Of a stretch of DNA of 64,000 bases, positions 43,703-51,998 are shown in pieces. Under the pieces are notes generated by a model, which was not told the origin of the DNA, did no database searches, and was given only the letters and a program-made list of their open reading frames with translations. The DNA lies in the NCBI GenBank assembly GCA_963720785.1, contig CAVRGQ010000008.1:868001-932000 (forward strand), in the 5' to 3' direction. The stretch is from CAVRGQ01 sp963720785. Its GTDB lineage: Bacteria; Actinomycetota; Acidimicrobiia; IMCC26256; DASPTH01. Position 1 is the stretch's first letter; the number at the start of each line of letters is the position of its first letter. A program made the translations under genes and the position numbers.

Positions 43703-44719
43703 GTGGCCTTCGATCTCGCGCTCGACCAGTCGCAGGAAGCCGTCGCGGACGTCTTCGGCCGCTTCTTCGACCAGGAGTGCCCACCCACCGTCGTACGCGA
43801 GGCCGAGCCCCTCGGGTTCTCGGCCGGCCTGTGGGCCAAGTGCTGCGAGCTGGGCGCCCCGGGCATCGGGGTCGCCGAGGCCGACGGTGGCGGCGGCGCG
43901 TCGATGGTCGACCTCGGCATCGTGGCCGGGGCCGTAGGCCGGGTGCTCGCCCCCGTCCCGTTCGTCGACCACGTCGTCGCCTCGCGCGTGTGGCCCGACT
44001 CCTCGGTTGTCGAAGGCACGGCCCTCGCCGCGCTCGCGCTGCGGCCCGCGGTCGACGGCGTGTGGAAGATGGTGCCGGCGGGTGCGGTGGCCGACGTGGT
44101 CGCGGGCCTCGACGGCGACGATCTCGTCGCCGTGCGCAACGCCGCGCCGGGCGCCGGTCCGCGCAACCACGCCGACCTGCCCATCGCCGATCGCCCGACC
44201 GCGGGTGAACGGGTCGTCGTGGGTGACCGCAGCACCTTCGATCGCTGCCTGGTGGAGTGGAAGCTGTTGCAGGCCGCGCAGCTCGCCGGCCTCGCGGCCC
44301 GCGCGCTCGAGATCGTCACCGAGTACGTGAAGGACCGCTCCCAGTTCGGGCGCCCGGTCGGCGGGTTCCAGGCGGTGCAGCACGGCCTCGCCGACTGCGT
44401 CGGGCCGGTCGAGGGCAGTCGCCTCCTCGCGGCGAAGGCGGCCTGGGCGCTGGACGTTGGACTGGACGGCGCGCTCGACGCCGCCCACAACGACGTCGAC
44501 GACCCCGCCGCCCTCGCCGCCATGGCCTTCGCATTCGCCGCCGAGACGGCTGCGTTCACCACCAAGAAGGCGGTGCAGTACCACGGGTCGTACGGCGTGT
44601 CGCTCGAGTACGACATCCAGCTCTACTTCCGCCGCGCCCGCGGGTGGCCGCTCGTGCTCGGCGACCCTGCCCACCAACACCGTGAGCTGGCCGACCTCCT
44701 GTGGCCGGCAGGAGCCTGA
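43703..44719 (+). CDS. Acyl-CoA dehydrogenase-like protein, short N-terminal type
   Basis: A 338-residue acyl-CoA dehydrogenase homologue, shorter than usual. The N-terminal helices (FDLALDQSQEAVADVFGRFF) and C-terminal four-helix bundle (DRSQFGRPVGGFQAVQHGLA, KKAVQYHGSYGVSLEYDIQL) are clear, while the middle beta domain is abbreviated and lacks the TEPxAGSD motif. This pattern is typical of one subunit of heteromeric (alpha2-beta2) enzymes such as the steroid FadE pairs. Start GTG 43703 with AGGAG upstream. It ends one base before the next acyl-CoA dehydrogenase gene, its likely partner. Confidence 0.9.
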   Translation: MAFDLALDQSQEAVADVFGRFFDQECPPTVVREAEPLGFSAGLWAKCCELGAPGIGVAEADGGGGASMVDLGIVAGAVGRVLAPVPFVDHVVASRVWPDSSVVEGTALAALALRPAVDGVWKMVPAGAVADVVAGLDGDDLVAVRNAAPGAGPRNHADLPIADRPTAGERVVVGDRSTFDRCLVEWKLLQAAQLAGLAARALEIVTEYVKDRSQFGRPVGGFQAVQHGLADCVGPVEGSRLLAAKAAWALDVGLDGALDAAHNDVDDPAALAAMAFAFAAETAAFTTKKAVQYHGSYGVSLEYDIQLYFRRARGWPLVLGDPAHQHRELADLLWPAGA

Positions 44720-44720
44720 C

Positions 44721-45863
44721 GTGGACTTCGCCCTCTCTCCCGAATCGACCGCGCTGCGCGACGAAGTGCGCGCGCTGATCGCCGACATCGTGACTCCCGC
44801 GATGATCCACGACGCGCACGCCGCGGGCACCGACTCGTGCCCCGCGCTCGCCCGTGAGCTCGGCCGGCGCGGCATCATCGAACGGGCGGTGAACTCGCTC
44901 GTCGACGGCGACGCGATCGACTGCTGGGTCCTCATGTACGAGATGCACGCAGCCGGCATCCCGCAGGACTCCATCTCCCAGGGCACCGTCACCGCGGCCG
45001 TCGTGCGCCGTGCCGGAACGCCCGAGCAGCAGGCGCTCATGCTCCCGGGCCTGCTCTCCGGCGAGGCGATCGCGTGCTTCGGTCTCACCGAACCCGATGC
45101 GGGCAGCGACCTCGCGTCGATCAAGACCCGCGCCGAACTCGACGGCGACACCTGGGTCGTCAACGGCACGAAGATGTGGACCACGATGGCGCACGTCGCC
45201 GACTGGGTGTTGCTGCTCACCCGCTCCGACCCGTCGGCCGCGCGCTACGAGGGCTACACGATGTTCCTCTTCCCCACGTCCACGCCCGGGTTCTCCGTCG
45301 ACCCCATCTGGACGGTCAGCACCGAGCGCTCGAACGCCACCTACTACGACGACGTCCGCATCGGCCGCGAGTACGTGCTGGGTGAGGAGCACCAGGGCTG
45401 GCGCACGCTCGGGGTGATGCTGGGTGTCGAACGCGGCGTCGGCAACACCGCGTTCGGGGTGCCGCTCCTGCGCCGCGCGCTCGAGTGGGCGAACGCCACC
45501 GGTCGTGTCGACGACCCGGAGGTCCGCACGTTGCTCGGACGCATCGCCGCGGAGAACGAGGTCACGAAGCTCCTCACGCAGCGATCGATCTGGTTGTCGC
45601 GAACGGGCGGCCCCGGCGCGGCGACGGCGGGTTCCGAGGCGAAGGTGTTCTCCACCGACCACTACCAGCAGCTCGCGGGCGCGCTCCAGGCGCTCGCCGC
45701 ACCGGAGTCGCTGCTCGCCCTCGAAGAACCGGGCGCGGCCGCCGGTGGTTGGATCGACTACGACGTGCGCCACTCGGTGCCGCAGACCATTCAGGGCGGC
45801 ACCAGCGAGATCAACCGCAACAACATCGCCGAGCGCGGGCTCGGCCTGCCTCGCGCCCGATGA
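44721..45863 (+). CDS. Acyl-CoA dehydrogenase
   Basis: A 380-residue acyl-CoA dehydrogenase with the full middle domain: CFGLTEPDAGSDLASIKTRA, VVNGTKMWTTMAHVADWVLL and VPQTIQGGTSEINRNNIAER. Start GTG 44721 with AGGAG seven bases before. It immediately follows the shorter homologue, so the pair probably forms a heteromeric dehydrogenase for a bulky acyl-CoA. Followed after 12 bp by a crotonase, giving a dehydrogenation-hydration module. Confidence 0.92.
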   Translation: MDFALSPESTALRDEVRALIADIVTPAMIHDAHAAGTDSCPALARELGRRGIIERAVNSLVDGDAIDCWVLMYEMHAAGIPQDSISQGTVTAAVVRRAGTPEQQALMLPGLLSGEAIACFGLTEPDAGSDLASIKTRAELDGDTWVVNGTKMWTTMAHVADWVLLLTRSDPSAARYEGYTMFLFPTSTPGFSVDPIWTVSTERSNATYYDDVRIGREYVLGEEHQGWRTLGVMLGVERGVGNTAFGVPLLRRALEWANATGRVDDPEVRTLLGRIAAENEVTKLLTQRSIWLSRTGGPGAATAGSEAKVFSTDHYQQLAGALQALAAPESLLALEEPGAAAGGWIDYDVRHSVPQTIQGGTSEINRNNIAERGLGLPRAR

Positions 45864-45875
45864 GGGGAACCGACC

Positions 45876-46716
45876 ATGGGGACTGCTGACGCCAAGTACA
45901 TCCGCTACGAGGTGGCCGACCGCGTCGGCACCATCACGCTCGCGCGCGCCGACAAGGCCAACGCGCAGAACGAGCGGGTCCTCGACGAGCTCGAAGCCGC
46001 GTTCACCGCCGCGGAGTACGACGACGACGTGCGCGTCATCGTGCTGCGCGCCGAGGGCAGGCACTTCTCCGCCGGCCACGACCTCGCCAACGACGACGGC
46101 GACGGCGCGCCCGACCTCAGTGTCGGCGGCACCGGGCCGAACGCCGACCGCATCGAGCTCGGCAAGATGTACCGCTGGGAGGCGCGCAAGTACTTCGGCT
46201 ACTCGTGGCACTGGCGCAACATCCCCAAGCCCACCATCGCCGCGGTCCAGGGCCGCGCCATCGCGGGCGCGCTCAACCTCGTGTGGCCGATGGACCTCAT
46301 CGTCGCCGCCGACGACATGCTGCTCGAGGACCCGGTCGTCCTCATGGCGATCGGTGGAGTCGAGTACCACGGGCACACCTGGGAGCTCGGCGCGCGTCGG
46401 GCCAAGGACATGCTGTTCACCGGACGCGGTGTCGGCGCGGAGGAGGCGCTGCAGATGGGCCTCGTGCGCGAGGTCGTGCCCCGCGACCAGCTGTGGGAGG
46501 CCGCCAACGACCTCGCGCTCCTCATCGCGCAGCGCAACCCGTTTGGCCTCGCGCAGGCCAAGCGCGCGGTCAACCAGACCCTCGACGTGCAGGGCTTCTA
46601 CGCCGCGCTGCAGTCGGTGTTCGACATCCACCACACCGGGCACGGCAACGCGGCAGAGCGTGTCGGGCTACCCGATCCTCGCCAACCTCGACGGCATGAA
46701 GGGCGAGTTGCAGTGA
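45876..46716 (+). CDS. Enoyl-CoA hydratase family protein (frameshift near its end)
   Basis: A crotonase of about 279 residues. Oxyanion blocks GRHFSAGHDLANDDG and AVQGRAIAGALNLVWPMDL; the active-site region reads LMAIGGVEYHGHTWELGARR. The extended region WEARKYFGYSWHWRNIPKPT marks the subgroup. Near 46651 one extra base turns HTGHGNA-QSVSGYPILANLD and the stop at 46714-46716 into a read-through that appears fused to the next gene. The conserved C-terminus in the alternative frame and the GTGA overlap with the next start argue for an indel, not a true fusion. Confidence 0.87.
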
Positions 46717-47774
46717 CCGACGCCGCCGGCACCCCCGGAGACAACGCGCGGCGGATCCCGGTGTTCGCGGTCACCGACGCGAGCACGCCCGAGCAGGCGG
46801 TCAGCGGCACGCAGGGCCACGTCCCGCGCATGCGACCGGATTCGGTGCGGCGGACCACGTCGATCGACATGACGTGGTCCGACTCGGGCAGCCCACTCGC
46901 CATGAAGCAGCACCTCCACGGGCGAGCGCGCGACGTGCGGGTGACCTCCGACGGCAGCCAGGTCGTGCTCGGCGAAGCCGAGGTCGACGCCACCGCGAGC
47001 TTCGACCGCGTCATCGAGTCGATCGCGGTCACTCCGACGCGCGAGGGCATCGAGCGCCTGGTGGGAGCGAAGGGCGGTTCGCAGCTGCGCGGCGCGATCG
47101 ACGAGGTGCTGCCCGGCGAGCGCGCGGCCGGTACGCCGTTGCACCTCCTGCTCGACGATCTCGCCGGATGCACGTTGATCGCCGGGTTCGTGTGGACGCG
47201 CTTCATGCCCGAGCTCGTGCGCGAACACAGCCCGCAGGGTGAGGAGCACCGCAACCGCATGGAGGGCGTGTGCATCGGCTTCGCGCCGGGGTCGAGCTCG
47301 TTGTCGGTCGACCGCAACACGCTGGGCGACTACACGCAGGTCGTCACCTCGCTCGTGCACCCCGAGGAGCCCGAGGGCTGGCACGACTTCCCGGAGTCAC
47401 CGGAGATGTCGATGCGCCGGGCGCGTCGCATCGACGTGTGGGTGGAGGGCGACACCATCCACGTCGACTCGTCGTTCCAGGATTCGTCGGGCGATCCCGA
47501 GTACGGCCGCGTCGCGGTGCACGAGTACGGGCTGATGGCGACGGCGGACCGCACCACGGGTGAGCTCACATCCGTCACCGCGGATCCGCGTGTGCTCCCG
47601 TTCCTCGAGTGCCCCGGCGCGATCGACAACATCACCCGCCTCGTCGGACTGCCCATCCAGGGGCTGCGCAGCGCGGTGCCCGAGCTGCTCGGGCGCACCA
47701 ACGGTTGCACGCACCTCAACGACGCGCTGCGCGCGCTGGCCGAGGTGCCGATCCTCGCCGATCAGCTCGACTGA
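46713..47774 (+). CDS. DUF2889 family protein
   Basis: A 353-residue protein with a DUF2889 domain in its second half (SMRRARRIDVWVEGDTIHVD, and GRTNGCTHLNDALRALAEVP near the C-terminus, the family hallmark). GTG 46713 overlaps the crotonase stop (GTGA). No signal peptide or membrane helix. DUF2889 genes recur in actinobacterial aromatic and steroid catabolic clusters; function is unknown. Transcribed with two acyl-CoA dehydrogenases and a crotonase. Confidence 0.85.
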   Translation: MTDAAGTPGDNARRIPVFAVTDASTPEQAVSGTQGHVPRMRPDSVRRTTSIDMTWSDSGSPLAMKQHLHGRARDVRVTSDGSQVVLGEAEVDATASFDRVIESIAVTPTREGIERLVGAKGGSQLRGAIDEVLPGERAAGTPLHLLLDDLAGCTLIAGFVWTRFMPELVREHSPQGEEHRNRMEGVCIGFAPGSSSLSVDRNTLGDYTQVVTSLVHPEEPEGWHDFPESPEMSMRRARRIDVWVEGDTIHVDSSFQDSSGDPEYGRVAVHEYGLMATADRTTGELTSVTADPRVLPFLECPGAIDNITRLVGLPIQGLRSAVPELLGRTNGCTHLNDALRALAEVPILADQLD

Positions 47775-47807
47775 ACCGACACCCCGGCCGCGTCGTCGCT
47801 TGCCGGG

Positions 47808-49094
47808 CTACTTCTTGGCGGTGGCGACCCGGGTCTGGATCGCGTTCCACGCCTCGAGGTCACGCTCGTCTGCGGGTCGACCCACGCGGGTGACCGTGTC
47901 GACATCGGGCGACTCGGCGCGCAGGGCCTTCGCCGTGCACTGCTCCTTCGGCCGCGTCGCGAACGGGTCGAAGCTGTAGTGCTTCATCGCGTTCTCGTGC
48001 GAGATCTTGTTGGCCTGCTCGTCGCTCAGGCCCGCGAGCGTCTTCACCAGCTCCTCGGGTGCGTTCGGCCACGTGCCGTCGGAGTGCGGGTAGTCGGACT
48101 CCCAGCACACGTTGTCGATGTTGAAGTGGTCGATCAGCTCGACGCCGATCGTCTCCTTGATGAAGCACACGAGGATGTGGTCGTTGAAGATCTGCGTCGG
48201 ACCGCCGGTCTTCGAGAAGTCGTGGTTGATCCAGCCGCCGTGACGCTCGTTGACATGCTCGGCGCGCCAGAGGAAGTAGGGAATCCAGCCGATGTCGCCC
48301 TCGGTGAGGGAGAACTTCAGCGTGGGGAACCGCTCCCAGAACGTGGCCCACATGAGGTCGATGAGCGTGTAGATCGTGGCGGCCGACGACGCCGACATGC
48401 CGACGCCCGCGGGCGCGTCGCTCGCGGCCATCGTGCTGCGCGACGACGACCCGAGGTGGCACGCGAGCACGGTGTCGTGCTCGACACAGGCGGCGAAGAG
48501 CGGGTCCCACTGGCCCGAGTGGATCGACGGCATGCCGAGCGCTTCGGGGTTCTCCGAGTAGGTGACCGCGTGACAGCCCTTCTCGGCGAGCCGCTTCACT
48601 TCCTTGGCCGCCTCCTCGATGTCGAAGAGCGGGAGCACACCGCACGGGATGAACCGGTCGGGGTACGCACCGCACCACTCGTCGACGTGCCAGTCGTTGT
48701 AGGCCTTGATCATCACGAGGTTGGTGTCGCGGTCGGGCCCCTGGTTGAGCACCTGGCCGGAGAAGCCGGTCCAGTTGGGGAAGTTGAGCCCGGCGAGCTG
48801 GCCGCCGGCATTCATGTCGCGCACGCGCTCGTGCACGTCGTAGCAACCCGGGCGCATCTCGTCGTAGCGGGACGCATCGATGTTGTAGAACTCAGGCGCC
48901 TTGCCGGCGACGGCGTTGAGTCCGAGGTTGCGCCCCTTGAGGTCGCCGTACCACCACTGCTGGATGCCGCGCTCGTCGGTGCGCACCTCCGGCGCCTGCT
49001 CGCGGTACTTCGCGGGCACGTGCGCCTGGAACATGTCGGCGGGCTCGGCGATGTGGTCGTCGACGCTGACGAGGATCATGTCGTCGGGGTGCAT
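47808..49094 (-). CDS. ACMSD-like amidohydrolase
   Basis: A 428-residue amidohydrolase_2 protein. Metal and active-site blocks: ILVSVDDHIAEPADMFQAHV, AGLNFPNWTGFSGQVLNQG, VLACHLGSSSRSTMAASDAP and VCWESDYPHSDGTWPNAPEE. Same subgroup as the 17.3-kb gene. The C-terminal ~50 residues (LEAWNAIQTRVATAKK) extend the usual fold. Start ATG 49094. Convergent with the DUF2889 gene, divergent from a thioesterase gene; probable hydrolase or decarboxylase of a pathway intermediate. Confidence 0.9.
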   Translation of the reverse strand: MHPDDMILVSVDDHIAEPADMFQAHVPAKYREQAPEVRTDERGIQQWWYGDLKGRNLGLNAVAGKAPEFYNIDASRYDEMRPGCYDVHERVRDMNAGGQLAGLNFPNWTGFSGQVLNQGPDRDTNLVMIKAYNDWHVDEWCGAYPDRFIPCGVLPLFDIEEAAKEVKRLAEKGCHAVTYSENPEALGMPSIHSGQWDPLFAACVEHDTVLACHLGSSSRSTMAASDAPAGVGMSASSAATIYTLIDLMWATFWERFPTLKFSLTEGDIGWIPYFLWRAEHVNERHGGWINHDFSKTGGPTQIFNDHILVCFIKETIGVELIDHFNIDNVCWESDYPHSDGTWPNAPEELVKTLAGLSDEQANKISHENAMKHYSFDPFATRPKEQCTAKALRAESPDVDTVTRVGRPADERDLEAWNAIQTRVATAKK

Positions 49095-49249
49095 GCGGGC
49101 CTCCGGTGAGCGGTGAGCGATCCGCGTGTGCGGCCGAGGAGCGTTCCCGCGAACCTAGACCTTCATGCCGCGCCCGCGCCCGGAACCCGACCCGCCGGAT
49201 CGCTCTGCGATACCGCAGGGATTCGGCGCCGCTCCTACGATCACCGCCC

Positions 49250-49897
49250 ATGACCGACGAGCCGCGCCGACAGGTGGAGCACCGCGCCGAGACCATCGAG
49301 ACCGCGGCCGCGGTGCGCGAGCTCATCGCCCGGCTACGGGTCGCCGACGCCCCGCTCGAGGCGCTCGCCCGTGCGGCCTCGCTCGCCAGCGAGGCCGCGG
49401 CGCTGCTCGAGCCCTACGCGGTTCACGACGACAAGCCCGGGCAGTCGCACCTGCGTACGGTGCCGTTCAGAGGTGGCCTCCCGAAGCTCGTCGACCCGGG
49501 TGAGTTCTTCCCCTACAGCTCGGTGGTCGGGCCGCTCAACCCGGTCGCGCCGCCCATCGCGCTGTCGTGGGACGGCACCACGGTCACCGGCACCGTCACC
49601 CTCGACGAGGTGTACTCGGGCCCGCCCGGCGCGGTGCATGGCGGGATCGTCGCGCTGATCTTCGACGAGCTCCTCGGCGTGGCCAACGTGAAGTCGGGCG
49701 TCGGCGCGTTCACCGGCACGCTCAGCATCCGCTACGAGCGCTTCACCCCGGTGCGCCGGGAGCTCGAGCTCGCCGCCCACGTCGACCGCACCGAGCGGCG
49801 CAAGGTGTTCACCGTCGGCACCATCTCCTGCGACGGCGAGGTCACCGCCCACGCCGAGGGCATCTTCATCCAGGTGGGTCTCGACCGCATCAGCTGA
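49250..49897 (+). CDS. PaaI-like hotdog thioesterase
   Basis: A 215-residue hotdog-fold thioesterase. The core DEVYSGPPGAVHGGIVALIF, then FDELLGVANVKSG and GTLSIRYERFTPVRRELEL is the PaaI/THEM4 pattern with the catalytic-site His-Gly-Gly. An N-terminal helical extension of ~60 residues precedes it. ATG 49250 follows TACGAT by eight bases, suggesting a leaderless transcript. It would hydrolyse acyl-CoA, relieving trapped CoA in the neighbouring pathways. Confidence 0.88.
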   Translation: MTDEPRRQVEHRAETIETAAAVRELIARLRVADAPLEALARAASLASEAAALLEPYAVHDDKPGQSHLRTVPFRGGLPKLVDPGEFFPYSSVVGPLNPVAPPIALSWDGTTVTGTVTLDEVYSGPPGAVHGGIVALIFDELLGVANVKSGVGAFTGTLSIRYERFTPVRRELELAAHVDRTERRKVFTVGTISCDGEVTAHAEGIFIQVGLDRIS

Positions 49898-49943
49898 ACA
49901 CCCTCGAGTGAACGAGTCGGCGCGCCCGTCTAGGGTTCCGCGC

Positions 49944-51050
49944 ATGCTGAGCCCGCTCGACGAGTACCCGATCCACCAGACGCCGCTGTCGATGGCTGCG
50001 GTCGCCACCAGCGACCGCAACTTCTACGACCGCTGCTACTTCAACGGCCACGACCGCACCGGCGACGTGTTCCTCATCACCGGCATGGGGATCTACCCGA
50101 ACGTCGGCGTGGTCGACGGCTACCTCGCGGTGAAGCAGGGCGAGCGGGTGAGCACGCTGCGCTTCTCCGATGCCCTCGGCGACGAGCGCCTGCGCGTCGG
50201 CCCCTACCGCATCGAGGTGATCGACCCGCTGCAGAAGGTGCGGGTGATCTGCGAGCCCAACGAGCACGGCATCGCGGCCGACATCACGTGGGACGGCTCG
50301 TTCCCGGCGCTCGAGGAGCAGCCGCACGTGATCCGCAAGGGCCCGAAGGTGATCCTGCAGAGCACGCGCTTCGCGCAGGTGGGCACGTGGACGGGCACCC
50401 TGTCGATCGACGGCGTCGACCGCACGCTCACGCCCGACACGTGGCTGGGTTCGCGTGACCGGTCGTGGGGCATCCGGCCGCTCGCGCCGTCCGACCCGGC
50501 GAACCGCTTCGACGAGGGCGCCGAGCCGAGCTTCTGGTGGTTGTACGTACCGCTGCGCTTCGACGACTTCTCGATCATCGTGATCATGCAGGAAGGGCCC
50601 GACGGCTACCGCACGTTGAACGACGCGACGCGGGTGTGGCCCGACGGTCGGGTCGAGCAGCTCGGCTGGCCGCGCGTCGCCTTCCGCTACCGGTCGGGCA
50701 CCCGCATCCCGCTCGGCTGCACCATGCACTGCACCACCCAGACCGGCGAGGCTCTCGACGTCGAGGTCGAGTCGCTGGGCTTCGTCCCGCTGCACCTCGG
50801 CCCCGGCTACGGCGACGCCGACTGGTCGCACGGTGACTGGCGAGGGCACGACTGGTCGGAGCGCTTCGAGGTGGACCTCACCGACCCGGCCGTCGCCCCG
50901 CGTATCCCCTTCGGGAACATCGACCACGTCGCCCGCGCGACTTGCAGAGGACCCAAGGGTGAGGCGGTCGGGTTCGGGCTGTTCGAGCACGCCACGGTGG
51001 GCCGCCACGACCCCACCGGCTTCGCCGACATCATGGCCGTCGCGCCGTGA
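49944..51050 (+). CDS. Conserved actinobacterial lipocalin-like protein of unknown function
   Basis: A 368-residue protein starting MLSPLDEYPIHQTPLSMA and rich in beta strands. Repeated motifs such as DRNFYDRCYFNGHDRTGDVF, DTWLGSRDRSWGIRP and FWWLYVPLRFDDFSIIVIM resemble the two-lobed lipocalin-like (DUF7064/7065, AttH-like) proteins common in mycobacterial lipid-catabolism regions. No signal peptide. TAGGGT seven bases before ATG 49944 suggests a leaderless promoter. Probably a carrier or isomerase for a hydrophobic substrate; this is inference. Confidence 0.75.
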   Translation: MLSPLDEYPIHQTPLSMAAVATSDRNFYDRCYFNGHDRTGDVFLITGMGIYPNVGVVDGYLAVKQGERVSTLRFSDALGDERLRVGPYRIEVIDPLQKVRVICEPNEHGIAADITWDGSFPALEEQPHVIRKGPKVILQSTRFAQVGTWTGTLSIDGVDRTLTPDTWLGSRDRSWGIRPLAPSDPANRFDEGAEPSFWWLYVPLRFDDFSIIVIMQEGPDGYRTLNDATRVWPDGRVEQLGWPRVAFRYRSGTRIPLGCTMHCTTQTGEALDVEVESLGFVPLHLGPGYGDADWSHGDWRGHDWSERFEVDLTDPAVAPRIPFGNIDHVARATCRGPKGEAVGFGLFEHATVGRHDPTGFADIMAVAP

Positions 51051-51122
51051 GACGCGTGCAGGAAATGTCCGACTGATCCGTGCCATACTCCGGCCTTCGG
51101 GGTGGACATCTCAGGGGGGAAC

Positions 51123-51944
51123 ATGAGGCGGCGGGGCCTGCTGGTCGCGGTCGGCGTGATGCTGGCCGCGGGCGCGTTGGCGGCGTGCGGTGGCGGCGGC
51201 GGATCGTCCGACCCCACGGTGCTGCGTGCCGGGCAGATCGACATCAAGCTGCCCGAGGGCTACAAGGTGGTCGGGAACAAGGTCGTCGACGGGACCGCCA
51301 CCACCACGCCGGCGGCGACCGCCGCACCCGGCACCGCCACGCCCGCGACCAAGGCCCCCGACACGAAGTCGACGCCAACGCCGACGAAGGCGGACGGCAG
51401 CACCGCCACCACGCGCGCCGGTGCGACCGCGACCACGAAGCCGTCGTCCACCACCATCCCGCTCAGCAGCAGCTCGAACCCGCAGAGCGACATGATGACG
51501 TCGTTCGGGAAGTTCCACGCGTGCCTCGACCGTGACGGTGTGACGTTCATCGGTGGTCCCGACCAGTCGAACCCCGACTCCCCCACGAACGATCCCGACT
51601 ATCTCAAGAGCTTGTCGAAGTGCGCGGCGGAGTCGAACATCGTCGAGGCCCTGAAGTCGGCGCAGAGCGCGCAGGACAGCCTCACCCCTGCGCAGATCAA
51701 GACGCAGAACAAGCAGTACCTGAAGTGGCGCAAGTGCATGATCGGGCGCGGCTGGAAGATCCCCGAGCCCAAGCCCGACGCGCAGGGTCGCCTGATCACC
51801 TTCGGCACGGGCACCAGTTCCGGCTCCGGCAGCAGTTCCGGCAGCGCCACCGGCGGCATCGTCGGGCCCGACGGCAAGGACCTCCTGACCAGCAAGGACC
51901 TGTCGGAGTGCTCGGCCAAGGTCGGGGCCTCGATCTCCAAGTGA
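51123..51944 (+). CDS. Lipoprotein with Thr/Pro linker, operon with MacAB-like exporter
   Basis: A 273-residue lipoprotein. Signal peptide with lipobox ALAAC at residues 19-23, then a short Gly run. A conserved-looking segment TVLRAGQIDIKLPEGYKVVG is followed by a ~60-residue Ala/Thr/Pro/Lys linker. The C-terminal domain has cysteines in KFHACLDRDGVTF, LSKCAAESN, KWRKCMIGRGWKIP and LSECSAK, likely two disulfides. ATG 51123 follows AGGGGGG; CATACT at 51084 is a possible -10. 54 bp before the membrane-fusion protein gene, so likely an outer-leaflet partner of that exporter. Confidence 0.85.
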   Translation: MRRRGLLVAVGVMLAAGALAACGGGGGSSDPTVLRAGQIDIKLPEGYKVVGNKVVDGTATTTPAATAAPGTATPATKAPDTKSTPTPTKADGSTATTRAGATATTKPSSTTIPLSSSSNPQSDMMTSFGKFHACLDRDGVTFIGGPDQSNPDSPTNDPDYLKSLSKCAAESNIVEALKSAQSAQDSLTPAQIKTQNKQYLKWRKCMIGRGWKIPEPKPDAQGRLITFGTGTSSGSGSSSGSATGGIVGPDGKDLLTSKDLSECSAKVGASISK

Positions 51945-51998
51945 CCGCGCCGGTTTCCCTGAACATCTGAACGACATCCTCCGGAGCAAGGGGTACGC

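Noticed and set aside
45876..47774. A single 632-codon crotonase-DUF2889 fusion
   Set aside because: The conserved crotonase C-terminus and its own stop are present one frame away, followed by a normal GTGA overlap with the DUF2889 start. The fusion is best explained by one extra base near 46651.
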